Positions 17,331 through 25,499 of a stretch of DNA of 64,000 nt are shown here, piece after piece. How positions within the stretch are numbered: the first letter of the stretch is position 1; each line of letters starts with the position of its first letter. The position numbers were made by a program, and so were the translations under genes. The notes beneath the pieces were generated by a model, which was not told where the DNA came from, did not search any database, and saw nothing but the letters and a program-made list of their open reading frames with translations. Origin of the DNA: an uncultured Hyphomonas sp. (lineage in GTDB: Bacteria; Pseudomonadota; Alphaproteobacteria; Caulobacterales; Hyphomonadaceae); NCBI RefSeq assembly GCF_963678195.1, contig NZ_OY782759.1, positions 2,418,001-2,482,000 of the forward strand, given 5' to 3'.

Positions 17331-18929
17331 TCAGGCCCGGCGAGCCTGATCAACAGGCACATGGGTCGAGCCCTTGCCCTGTTTGGCTTCACGAACCTTG
17401 CCGATTTCTTCGACGACTTTCTTCTCGATGGACGACAGGCCCTGCTGGACCTGCTGGATATGCTGCTCCAGCCATTCGCGGCAGATGTTCAGGGCCGTGA
17501 TGTTGTTCTCGATCGTCTGCATCGAGGCTTGCGCCTGCTCGCGCTCCTTGGCCAGTTCGTAAGACGGCAGCTGCGGCGTGACGATCTCGTCGAAATAAGC
17601 CGGGCAAGCCGCCTGATCGCCGAGGCGGTCGCGGTTGGCATTGCGGGCGCGGCGGTGTGCCTGGCGGTAGGCCACTTTCAGGCTGCGTTCCTGATCGGCA
17701 GCACGTGAAGCAATGGCGATGGCGAAGTCACGCCGGGCATCCAGAAGGTTCATCGCCTTTTCGATCTCACGCTTCGCCGCGACATGGCGGGACTGTTGCG
17801 TCTCGAACCACTGGCGGCAGCTGGTGAAGTAATCCGACAGGTCATCGCGCACGGCATTCCGGACCGCCTGACGGCGCTCATAAGCCTTGCGTTCCTTGCG
17901 CCACACGCGGCCATAGCCAGGGTAACGGTCAGAGATGCGGTCATAGCCCTCATAGATGGCCAGGCCGAAGACCGTCAGCCCCATGAACAACAGGCCAAGG
18001 GCGATAAAGCTATCCAGGCTGAACACGTTCGGGAACATCGAGACAAACACTTCAGACGGCGAGATCGAGAACAGGGAGAAGGTTCCGAGCCCTGCCTCTG
18101 CGTCTGTGCTGTGCAGGCCCGTTTCCACCGCATCACGGAAGTGCGCGACGAAGAAGTTCAGCAGGATGCCCGCAGCGACGCAGACGGTCGCGACCGTTCC
18201 ACCAATCACCTTCTTGATAATGTTGGGGCTGTTGAGCGCATAACGCAGGCCGAAGAAGCCGGCGACCACGCCGAGGCAGACGTTCACGGCGCTCACACCG
18301 AAGGCGATCATCATGCCGCCGATCAGGCCGTTCGCCTGGGCATCCTTGAACAGGAGGGCGTTGAAGCCGCCTTCCAGGATCATGATGAAAACGAGAATCG
18401 CGATCGCCTGTTCGACATTCTTCTTGATGTCCGGCGTGCGGTCTCCGATCCGGTCGCCATGGCGGGCGCGGAACTGCTGCAGCTCGATGATCGCTGCGGA
18501 ATGGGTTTCCTTGGCGTCGGCCGTATCGTCCGTTTCATAGTGACGATACTCGTTCTCTTCCGACTTGATCGCTTCGCGCAGCTGGTCGGGGTGAATGTCG
18601 ATCGGCGTATAGTCGGCAATATAGTTGCGGACGCTTGCCGAGGCGGTGGACATCCAGGTGCCGAGGCCGCGGCGCACTTCTTCAGCGCGCTCGGCGATCA
18701 TCTGTTCGCGCTCGCTCCACTGGTCCTGTGTGATGGCCTCGGACACCGGCAGGCCATCCTGGGCGTCGGCCTTCGCATCCTTGCGGGTCATCTGGCGGCT
18801 GATTCCCAGCTCGCCCTTGGCTCGTTTGCCTTTCAGGCCGTGGTCGGCCAGGTCATTGGGAAGCTCAAGTGGCTTCACCTTGGTCTGACAACCGACATCT
18901 GCGCCCCAGCGCACAGTGTTCTTCGCCAT
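17331..18929 (-). CDS. Four-helix membrane protein with long cytosolic coiled coils
   Basis: 532 residues, family not recognised. Order: charged N-terminal region with helices (1-170), four likely membrane helices (about 174-195, 201-226, 241-263, 305-325), then a long helical C-terminal domain (345-520) rich in Arg/Glu/Gln with heptad-like patterns ('ERRQAVRNAVRDDL', 'EREQAQASMQTIENN'). Two or more Cys (about C14 and C474 region) are of unknown importance. First gene of a two-gene unit with the vWA-like protein. General layout (membrane motor-like core plus cytosolic coiled coils) recalls stator-type proteins, but I see no MotA/ExbB motif, so this is only an analogy. Confidence 0.7.
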   Translation of the reverse strand: MAKNTVRWGADVGCQTKVKPLELPNDLADHGLKGKRAKGELGISRQMTRKDAKADAQDGLPVSEAITQDQWSEREQMIAERAEEVRRGLGTWMSTASASVRNYIADYTPIDIHPDQLREAIKSEENEYRHYETDDTADAKETHSAAIIELQQFRARHGDRIGDRTPDIKKNVEQAIAILVFIMILEGGFNALLFKDAQANGLIGGMMIAFGVSAVNVCLGVVAGFFGLRYALNSPNIIKKVIGGTVATVCVAAGILLNFFVAHFRDAVETGLHSTDAEAGLGTFSLFSISPSEVFVSMFPNVFSLDSFIALGLLFMGLTVFGLAIYEGYDRISDRYPGYGRVWRKERKAYERRQAVRNAVRDDLSDYFTSCRQWFETQQSRHVAAKREIEKAMNLLDARRDFAIAIASRAADQERSLKVAYRQAHRRARNANRDRLGDQAACPAYFDEIVTPQLPSYELAKEREQAQASMQTIENNITALNICREWLEQHIQQVQQGLSSIEKKVVEEIGKVREAKQGKGSTHVPVDQARRA

Positions 18930-19039
18930 AACGCATCCTCATTAACAATACGGGCAGGAATATTAACTGTCCGCAGAATGCGCAGGCTTGGTTACCAAGT
19001 GCCTAAAGCCGCCGTGTTATGTGCAATTCGTAATGTTGA

Positions 19040-19945
19040 TCAGAGCGCGCCGGTCAGTGCGGTGAAGAACTCGTCTGTCGACTGGTAGATGACCGACATA
19101 TCGCCTGAAGACAGGTACGCCACCGGCGGCAGGCCCAGCCTTTCGGCTTCATGCTCGATGCCGTCTTTCCAGCTGCCACTGGTTTCCGTGCCAGAGATCG
19201 TCATGGCCGGGACGTTGACGAAACAGCCATCTGACAGAATCGGATCGTCATGCAGCGCGCCAGACAGTTCGAATGTGAAGGTCGGCGCATCCAGCCGCTC
19301 CTGCAACATGCCAATCGCTTCGCCCATCACGTCCTTGTTGTTCCGGAGGAAAGCGATGTCGCCAATGCTTTTGCGCCAGAGATTCTCGAACACCCAGGTT
19401 TCCCCGAAAATCCCCCAGGAACTCCTGAAAGCCATCAGGGAGAGGCGCGCGCCGGCAGGATTCGTCACGGCCTGCTCAATGGCCTTGGCAATCCATTCCG
19501 GCTGCAGCTCGCCCAACTGGTCATAGTTGAAGCCGCAATTGGCAAACACGGTGAAACCGATCCGCGTTTCTCCCGACAGAGTCACCCGCGCACAGACACA
19601 GTTCGAAGACCCGGTGCCGGTGAGCACGACATCTTCCAGCTCCATCCGGGCGAGAAACTCCCGGACCAACTCACACTGGGCCGCCTTGTCGGTCAAAGAC
19701 GGATTGCCACCGAATCCCGGCCGCCGCACGGAAATGACGCGGAAGCCTGCCGCCTGCGCCATCTGGCAGAAATGCGCCGTCGGCCAGCAACTGATATCCA
19801 GCGACTGAAGGATCACCAGCGGCCGCAGCTCTGGATCACCCTCAACCATATATTCCAGTGAGGCCCAATTGCCATTGAAGCGATGCACCTCCCGGCCCAA
19901 AGGGTCGGTGGATACGGGCCAAGTCGGCTCGACCCGCTTATCCAT
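19040..19945 (-). CDS. Alpha/beta-hydrolase-fold protein with unusual nucleophile region
   Basis: 301 residues from ATG 19945 (GTG 19972 is possible; neither has a strong ribosome site). Strand-helix order fits an alpha/beta hydrolase: 'LVILQSLDIS' (oxyanion strand), 'VISVRRPGFGG', 'VVLTGTGSSNCVCA' (nucleophile elbow position) and 'FANCGFN'. The elbow reads G-T-G-S-S-N rather than G-x-S-x-G, and no clear C-terminal catalytic His is visible ('LSSGDMSVIYQS' stands where G-H-x-P is common). It may be a divergent enzyme or a non-catalytic member. The upstream 148 nt to the next gene are AT-rich and may hold its promoter. Confidence 0.6.
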   Translation of the reverse strand: MDKRVEPTWPVSTDPLGREVHRFNGNWASLEYMVEGDPELRPLVILQSLDISCWPTAHFCQMAQAAGFRVISVRRPGFGGNPSLTDKAAQCELVREFLARMELEDVVLTGTGSSNCVCARVTLSGETRIGFTVFANCGFNYDQLGELQPEWIAKAIEQAVTNPAGARLSLMAFRSSWGIFGETWVFENLWRKSIGDIAFLRNNKDVMGEAIGMLQERLDAPTFTFELSGALHDDPILSDGCFVNVPAMTISGTETSGSWKDGIEHEAERLGLPPVAYLSSGDMSVIYQSTDEFFTALTGAL

Positions 19946-20092
19946 TGCAAAAATTCGATCCAGCAAAACCACGTTCCTGTCTGCTGCAATTTCCAGATTC
20001 TAAATGGCTTAACCAGCCTGCCCCCCGAATCGAGGGAATATTAACCCGCCCGAGGGCGCTGACTGAAGGCCCTGGGGAAAATTTTACCTTAC

Positions 20093-22180
20093 TTACTCAA
20101 TGCCGCCAGGCGCACGGACGTCCGGCACATCCGCAAACGGCCGGATGCCGAAACGGGGGTAGATTTCGCTCGGGAAGTAAACGGTGTCGCCCTTTGACAC
20201 GAGTTTGATCGTCTTGATGGCTTTCAGATCCTCCACCGGATTGCCCGGCACCAGAAGGAAGTCCGCCTTCTTGCCGGGTTCGATGGAACCGATCTCATCG
20301 CCCAGCCCCATATAGTCTGCCTCTTCCAGCGTGGCGCGGGCGAGAATCTCGGCCGGTGTGAAGCCGACATTCTGGTAGAGTTCCAGTTCGCGGTGCAAGG
20401 TCAGCGCGCCGCCGAGATCCGTGCCAAAGACGATGAAGATGCCGCGATCCTTCATGCGCCGGATCGTGTCGGTGATCTGGTCGAACGCGCCTTTATAGGC
20501 AGCGTCCTCTTCCGGGCTGCCGATGGCCGACCAGGCGGCCTTGGACTGGCGCTGGACAGCGACCGGCATGTGATCGACATAATCGGCCATGCCTGCCTGC
20601 GTCTCGCCATTGCGCGACAGGAGCAGCGCCTCATGGATGGCATAGGTCGGGTCGATGGCGACGCCCTTCTCCGCCATCAGGTCCAGCGTGTGCTGCACCG
20701 CCGGGCCATCGAGATCCAGCCCTGGCAGGCGTTGCAGGGCGGTCAGGCGGAGCAGCGTGCGCGTGTCTTCGCCCTGCGCCAGAACCCAGCCCAGCATGAC
20801 CTGGTTGATATGGGTCATCTCGTCATAGCCGGCATCGATCATGTGATCGGCATCGGTGAAGGCCGGGACGTGGCCGGTGACGCGCAGGCCGCGTTCCTTG
20901 GCCCGTTTCACGACGGCCGGCACCCAGGCCGGGTTCATCGAATTGTAGACCTTGATCTGGAAGAAATCGCCCTGATCGGCATACCAGTCGACCGCCGCGA
21001 CGGCCTCTTCCTCGCTCTCCACGAGAATGCCGTTATTGGAGCTGAACGGGCTTTTCCCCTCGATAAAGCCGGAGCGGACGATGCGCGGCCCGGCCAGTGT
21101 GCCGGCGTCGATCTTGCCGATCAGCTCGCTCAGCACGGCATTGTCATTGCCCATGTCGCGGATCGTCGTGACGCCCGCGGCGATGTTCTTCAGGGCCGCG
21201 TCCTGGCTGACATGGCCGTGCATGTCGATCAGGCCCGGCACCAGCGTTCCACCCTGCCCGTCGATGACATAGGCGCCGGACGTATCCATGTCTTCCGCAG
21301 ACACAGCCGTGATGACGCCGTCCTCCACCATGACGGTGGATGGTTCTGTCAGGGCTTTGGCCTCTGCATCGAAGACCCGGACATTCGTAATCGCCAGCGG
21401 CGCGTCGAATTTGTGGGCCGTTTCGGCCTGGATCGTTTCCAGCCGCTCGGTCGAAAGCCGTGCGGCGAGCTCTTTCAGCTGCGTGTCGGCGGCTTCATAG
21501 CCTTCCCGCACGATCACGAAGCGCGGGGAGATATAGGCGAACAGGCTGCCGTCGGCTTCGGCGAGGAAATAGGTCGGGTCGACATCGTCGCCGACCAGCG
21601 CATAGGCCGTTGCCTCGACCGGGCCGCCGTCTCCGTCCACCGTCACGCTTTCCAGCGCGTCGAGCGACAGCTCCCCCGCAGGCCAGGCCGGCAGCTTGTT
21701 GTCGGCATCGGCCAGCAGCGCCTTTGCATAGACCGCCAGCGCATAGGGCGTGCCGTTCTGCGGGATGTAGACGGTCGGCTCGCTGGCCTCTGCCGTGCCG
21801 GGGCCGGTCGTATCGGTCCAACTGGCGGTGCCGTCTTCCAGCGCGAAAGTCTCATGGATCTCGTTGCCGAACGTCGTTGCGCCATCGACCGTCCAGCCGA
21901 CCGGCAGGCCGTCCTCGCCCAGCACGATGGTCTCGGCCAGCGTCGGCCCGCGGCCATTGTTGCGATATTCATAGTCCACCGTGACCGTGTCGCCTTCGGT
22001 GGTGGCGGTGAGTTCGCCGATCGTCTTGTCGAACAGGCGGATCGCGAACGTCTCGGTCTCCGGCGCCGGAGCCTCAGCCACCTCGGTAACGGTTTCCGCT
22101 TCCGGCACGTCAGCCTCGTGCGTGCAGGCCCCTAACAGGAACAGCGCCCCCAGCGCCGTGCAGCCAACCCGATCCAACAT
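20093..22180 (-). CDS. Exported amidohydrolase lipoprotein
   Basis: 695 residues from ATG 22180, preceded by GGAGGAGA at good distance. Signal peptide ends in lipobox 'LLGACTH', so it should be lipid-anchored. Residues about 30-250 are a beta-rich extra domain unlike the catalytic part; the C-terminal 430 residues are a metal-dependent amidohydrolase barrel: 'LIDMHGHVSQ' (H-x-H), 'FFQIKVYNS' (bridging Lys position), 'VTGHVPAF' and 'THINQV' (metal His), 'VFGTDLGG' (Asp) and the closing 'GSIEPGKKADFLLVPG'. Family members cleave imides, dipeptides or related amide bonds in the periplasm; the substrate here is unknown. Confidence 0.88.
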   Translation of the reverse strand: MLDRVGCTALGALFLLGACTHEADVPEAETVTEVAEAPAPETETFAIRLFDKTIGELTATTEGDTVTVDYEYRNNGRGPTLAETIVLGEDGLPVGWTVDGATTFGNEIHETFALEDGTASWTDTTGPGTAEASEPTVYIPQNGTPYALAVYAKALLADADNKLPAWPAGELSLDALESVTVDGDGGPVEATAYALVGDDVDPTYFLAEADGSLFAYISPRFVIVREGYEAADTQLKELAARLSTERLETIQAETAHKFDAPLAITNVRVFDAEAKALTEPSTVMVEDGVITAVSAEDMDTSGAYVIDGQGGTLVPGLIDMHGHVSQDAALKNIAAGVTTIRDMGNDNAVLSELIGKIDAGTLAGPRIVRSGFIEGKSPFSSNNGILVESEEEAVAAVDWYADQGDFFQIKVYNSMNPAWVPAVVKRAKERGLRVTGHVPAFTDADHMIDAGYDEMTHINQVMLGWVLAQGEDTRTLLRLTALQRLPGLDLDGPAVQHTLDLMAEKGVAIDPTYAIHEALLLSRNGETQAGMADYVDHMPVAVQRQSKAAWSAIGSPEEDAAYKGAFDQITDTIRRMKDRGIFIVFGTDLGGALTLHRELELYQNVGFTPAEILARATLEEADYMGLGDEIGSIEPGKKADFLLVPGNPVEDLKAIKTIKLVSKGDTVYFPSEIYPRFGIRPFADVPDVRAPGGIE

Positions 22181-22353
22181 GCCGTCTCTCCTCCACACTC
22201 ATGCCGCTCCGTCTGGAACGATTCTGAACAGCATAGGTGGCACATCGCGCCGGAGGAGAAAAGTTAACGTACAGGACGACCGCAGGCGCCAGCACGTGCG
22301 ACGCCCGTGAAGGCGCTTGGTGTGGGTTTGGTTTTTTGAGGGCTAAGGCCGCG

Positions 22354-22770
22354 TCAGGTTTCCGGCCGGGGCAGGATTCCCAGATGCCACTCATCCCGGC
22401 GCAGGCCGGGATCCAGAACGGCAAGCATGGTACGCGAGGTAGCTGGACCCCGGCCTGCGCCGGGGTGAGCGGAGAGTGTGGGATTGGTGCCGTAGGCGGG
22501 CATAGCCGCCCGCCCGTCGCAGGCGGCCGCGAGACGGTCATTGAAATGCGCGCGCGGCTTTGACCACTCGCATTCGGTTTTCTGCCCCGGGATCCACTCG
22601 ATCCGGACCAGATAGACGCGGAGGTTCGGCGTCAGGCTCCAGCGGTACACGACACCGCGGCCATAAGCGGCCCGGATCTGCGCGCGCAGCATCAGCACCT
22701 GAACCCAGATCAGGGGCCAGAGGAAGGTGAGTTGTGGCGGGAACCAGGCGGGTGGATGAAAGAGTGACAT
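22354..22770 (-). CDS. Small membrane protein whose C-terminus is supplied by a repeat
   Basis: 138 codons. Residues 1-100 look like a genuine small protein: one membrane helix ('LTFLWPLIWVQVLML') and a basic domain with 'RWSLTPNLRVYLVRIEWIPG'. Residues about 101-130 are the translation of the palindromic repeat at 22391-22468 ('HPGAGRGP', 'LDPGLRRDE'), a tail seen whenever such repeats enter a reading frame. The original stop was therefore probably lost or displaced. Function unknown; ATG 22770 has a poor ribosome site. Confidence 0.4.
   Translation of the reverse strand: MSLFHPPAWFPPQLTFLWPLIWVQVLMLRAQIRAAYGRGVVYRWSLTPNLRVYLVRIEWIPGQKTECEWSKPRAHFNDRLAAACDGRAAMPAYGTNPTLSAHPGAGRGPATSRTMLAVLDPGLRRDEWHLGILPRPET
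22391..22468. repeat. Palindromic repeat, TCATCCCGGCGCAGGCCGGG type
   Basis: TCATCCCGGCGCAGGCCGGG at 22391-22410 is answered by CCCCGGCCTGCGCCGGGGTGA at 22448-22468, each arm itself being a short hairpin, with a unique centre. Common non-coding repeat type of alphaproteobacteria. Confidence 0.85.
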
Positions 22771-22874
22771 GGCGGGGAATATACATCCGGATACGGAGAT
22801 GTCGGATAAGTTTGTTTTTGGGTGAGTAGTTGCAGCAGGATAGGGTCACCCAATTGGTGGATAGCCCCCTCCAC

Positions 22875-23116
22875 GTGTCATCCCGGAAAGCGCACAGCGC
22901 TTATCCGGGACCTTGTTCAAGGCTGCGCCCTTGCTCCCCCCTCCGTCGCCTTCGGCGCCACCTCCCCCGCAAGCGGTGGAGGATGAAGGGCGGTGCGGGC
23001 GGTAGGGGCATCCTCCCTCGCTTGCGGGGGAGGTGGGCCGCGAAGCGAGGCGGAGGGGGCTTTCGCGGCCTGCGAGAAGGTCCCGGATATTTGCTGCGCA
23101 AATTCCGGGATGACAG
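22875..23116. repeat. Composite palindromic repeat with a second repeat nested inside
   Basis: Outer arms GTGTCATCCCGGAA (22875 on) and ATTTGCTGCGCAAATTCCGG plus GATGACAG (to 23116) are the same as those of the element at 26644-26745. Between them, at 22936-23059, lies a different palindromic element (CCCCCCTCCGTCGCC ... GGCGGAGGGGG), matching 27323-27447. This explains nearly all of the 426-nt stretch 22771-23196; I see no gene in it. Confidence 0.8.
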
Positions 23117-23160
23117 TAACGCGCGTTCGTATGACTGGAGGCGGATTACATCCGTCTACG

Positions 23161-23210
23161 CCATGACCAATCATGATCATACCGGACTATAGATGACTAT
23201 ACCGGATCAC
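23161..23210. repeat. CATGATCATACCGGACTAT repeat, copy 3
   Basis: CATGACCAATCATGATCATACC is broken here across 23162-23183 and followed by GGACTATAGATGACTATACC and GGATCACGCCGGA. The phosphatase gene reads into it and takes its TAG stop (23197-23199) from the repeat. Confidence 0.6.
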
Positions 23211-24018
23211 GCCGGACCAGAGTCAGCGCGCCGCCCGGATGAGCTGGCCAGCCGGCGGATTTGCGCGGGGCATAGTCGATGCCGGGCACGCTTTCGAAAA
23301 AGGGGGCGCCCGCATCCGGCAGAACCAGCGCCGTCAGCTGCCCGCCATGCACGGCGGCGGTGTCGATGCCCGTGGCATGGGCAAAACAGGCCGGGCCGTC
23401 CAGCCAGGGCTGATGGCCGAAGATGACATGGCCGAACCGGCCGTCATAGATCTCCGCCCAGAACGGGTCGTTCGGCTGGTTGTCCCCCAGCGCCAGGAAC
23501 TCTCCCGTTTCCGCCGACACATAGCGCGTGCGCAGGATCTTGCGGAAAGCCTTGGCCCGGCGGCCATGCCACTGGTTGGCTTCCTCCACCGTCTCCGGAA
23601 AACTGCGCTGCGTCCCCGAAATCCCGCCATGCACGACCAGCGCGCCCCATTCCGGCAGATGAAGGAACGGGACAGCTGTAGCAAGGTAGGCGCGGTCATC
23701 TTCCGACAGTTCCTTATCCAGCGCGGGCAGCTCCGGTGCGTCAGCGGCCATGGTGCGCGCCACGCCCGGGCGCACTTGCGTGTTCTGATAATACCGCCTG
23801 TGCCTGTCTTCGTGATTGCCTTCGACGAGCACCACATCATATGGCGCGGTCTCGTTCAGCTGACGGACGAACTTCACCACGCCTGCGGGGGCTGGCCCCT
23901 TGTCGACCAGATCGCCGACAAAAACCAGCCGGTCACCAGCACCAAGCCCCAGCTTCGCCACCAGCGCCTCCAGCGGCCCGAGGACGCCGTGCACGTCTCC
24001 GACGATGGCGGTTTTCAT
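23197..24018 (-). CDS. PPP-type serine/threonine phosphatase / metallophosphoesterase
   Basis: 273 residues from ATG 24018, giving the family start 'MKTAIVGDVHG'. Bimetallic site motifs in order: 'GDVHG', 'VGDLVDKGP', 'VEGNHEDR', and later His in 'VVHGGIS' and 'VIFGHQPW'. Bacterial PPP enzymes dephosphorylate proteins or Ap4A-type nucleotides; which applies here cannot be told. The last three codons and stop come from a dispersed repeat, so the extreme C-terminus may have been altered. Confidence 0.88.
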   Translation of the reverse strand: MKTAIVGDVHGVLGPLEALVAKLGLGAGDRLVFVGDLVDKGPAPAGVVKFVRQLNETAPYDVVLVEGNHEDRHRRYYQNTQVRPGVARTMAADAPELPALDKELSEDDRAYLATAVPFLHLPEWGALVVHGGISGTQRSFPETVEEANQWHGRRAKAFRKILRTRYVSAETGEFLALGDNQPNDPFWAEIYDGRFGHVIFGHQPWLDGPACFAHATGIDTAAVHGGQLTALVLPDAGAPFFESVPGIDYAPRKSAGWPAHPGGALTLVRRDPV

Positions 24019-24128
24019 AAGCGCGTCTCCATCATCCGGCGGGCATAGCAGCACCGGCCACGCCCGTGAAGCGCGCCGGCCTTCCCTGCCGCATTGACGG
24101 ATGCCCTTGCAGGTGGAACCTAGCGGAC

Positions 24129-25499
24129 ATGCTGAACCGTCCTGCCAGACCCGCCACCGCCGCGATGCTGATTGCCTCGCTCCTCGCTTCCACCCCGGCC
24201 GCCATGGCCGACGCGCCTGTCAGGACGATCTATGCCGATACGACGCTGATCGACGGCACCGGCGCCCCTGCCCTCGAACATCAGGACATCATCGTCGAGG
24301 GCGAGCGCATTGTTGCCGTCGTGCCGCATGACGACACCGCCGCGCAGGAAGCGACGCCCGCCATTATCGTCGACCTCTCCGGCCAGTATGTCATTCCCGG
24401 CCTGATCGACACGCATGTGCACATGGCGACGCCGCCCGCACCTGCCATGGCGAAGGCCATGCTGCGCCGGAACCTCTATGGCGGCGTCACGGCCGTGCGC
24501 GACATGGCCGACGATGTGCGCTCCGTCGCGGAGCTGGCACGCGAGGCCCGTTTCGAGGAAATCCCCGGCCCGGACATCTATTATGTCGCCCTGTTCGCCG
24601 GGCGGATGTTCTTTGCCGACCCGCGCGTCGCAGCGGCGAGCCGGGGCTACAAGCCGGGCACGGCGCCATGGATGCAGGCCATCGGCCGCGACACGGATCT
24701 GGAAGAAGCCGTCACCCTCGCCCGCGGCACCGGCGCCACCGCGATCAAGATCTATGCCGACCTGCCGGGAGACCTTGTTGCCGCGATCACGGAAGAGGCG
24801 CAGCGTCAGGGCCTGAAAGTCTGGGCGCACAGCGCGGTCTTCCCCAGCAAGCCATCCGAAGGGATCGATGCGGGCGTCGATACAGTCAGCCATGTCTGCT
24901 ACCTCGCCTACGAAACCGGGAGACAGATGCTGGAAGCCTATGAAGACCGCACCTCGGTGGACGAGACCTATCTGGAGCAGCCGGAAGATCCGGTGATGGC
25001 CGGCCTGTTCGACCGCATGGTGGACCAGGGCACCATTCTCGATGCAACGGGCAGCCTGTTTGTTCTGCAGGAAGCCGCGCGCAAGGCAGACCCGAACGCC
25101 AAGCCCCTGCGCTGCACCGGCGCGGCCACCACGCGGCTGACCCGGCAGGCCTGGAAGGCCGGCGTGCCGATCTCGACCGGCACGGACACAGTCTCCGGCG
25201 CGGACCATGCCTGGCCGGACGTGTATGACGAGCTCTTCTTCCTGGCAGAAGATGTCGGCATGCCGGCGGTTGAGGTGATCCATTCGGCCACGGAGGTTGG
25301 CGCTGAGGCTATCGGCGTGGCGGACGAGATGGGCACGGTCGCGCCCGGCAAGCTCGCCAATTTCGTCGTGCTGGCGGATGACCCGCTGACCGACATCGAA
25401 AACATCCGCTCCATCCGGATGACGGTGAAACGCGGCACGCAATTCCGCCGGGCGGATTATCCGCCGGTGACCGAAGAGGAAATGACCGATGGCCATTGA
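24129..25499 (+). CDS. Exported amidohydrolase
   Basis: 456 residues from ATG 24129. A signal peptide ('AAMLIASLLASTPAAMADA') targets it to the periplasm. Metal-site motifs: 'LIDTHVHMATP' (H-x-H), 'ATAIKIYADL' (Lys), 'VWAHSAV' and 'VSHVCY' (His), 'ISTGTDTVSGADH' (Asp), and the terminal 'GTVAPGKLANFVVL' strand. Belongs to the imidazolonepropionase/prolidase-like branch of amidohydrolases. It overlaps the M19 dipeptidase gene by 11 nt, so both are probably made together and may act on the same peptide-like substrates. Confidence 0.87.
   Translation: MLNRPARPATAAMLIASLLASTPAAMADAPVRTIYADTTLIDGTGAPALEHQDIIVEGERIVAVVPHDDTAAQEATPAIIVDLSGQYVIPGLIDTHVHMATPPAPAMAKAMLRRNLYGGVTAVRDMADDVRSVAELAREARFEEIPGPDIYYVALFAGRMFFADPRVAAASRGYKPGTAPWMQAIGRDTDLEEAVTLARGTGATAIKIYADLPGDLVAAITEEAQRQGLKVWAHSAVFPSKPSEGIDAGVDTVSHVCYLAYETGRQMLEAYEDRTSVDETYLEQPEDPVMAGLFDRMVDQGTILDATGSLFVLQEAARKADPNAKPLRCTGAATTRLTRQAWKAGVPISTGTDTVSGADHAWPDVYDELFFLAEDVGMPAVEVIHSATEVGAEAIGVADEMGTVAPGKLANFVVLADDPLTDIENIRSIRMTVKRGTQFRRADYPPVTEEEMTDGH

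Noticed and set aside
20393-22135. 580-codon frame opposite the amidohydrolase lipoprotein
   Set aside because: Shadow frame; the minus-strand gene has signal peptide, lipobox and all metal motifs.
22830-23192. 120-codon frame in the repeat region
   Set aside because: Consists of palindromic repeat sequence read through; no independent protein.
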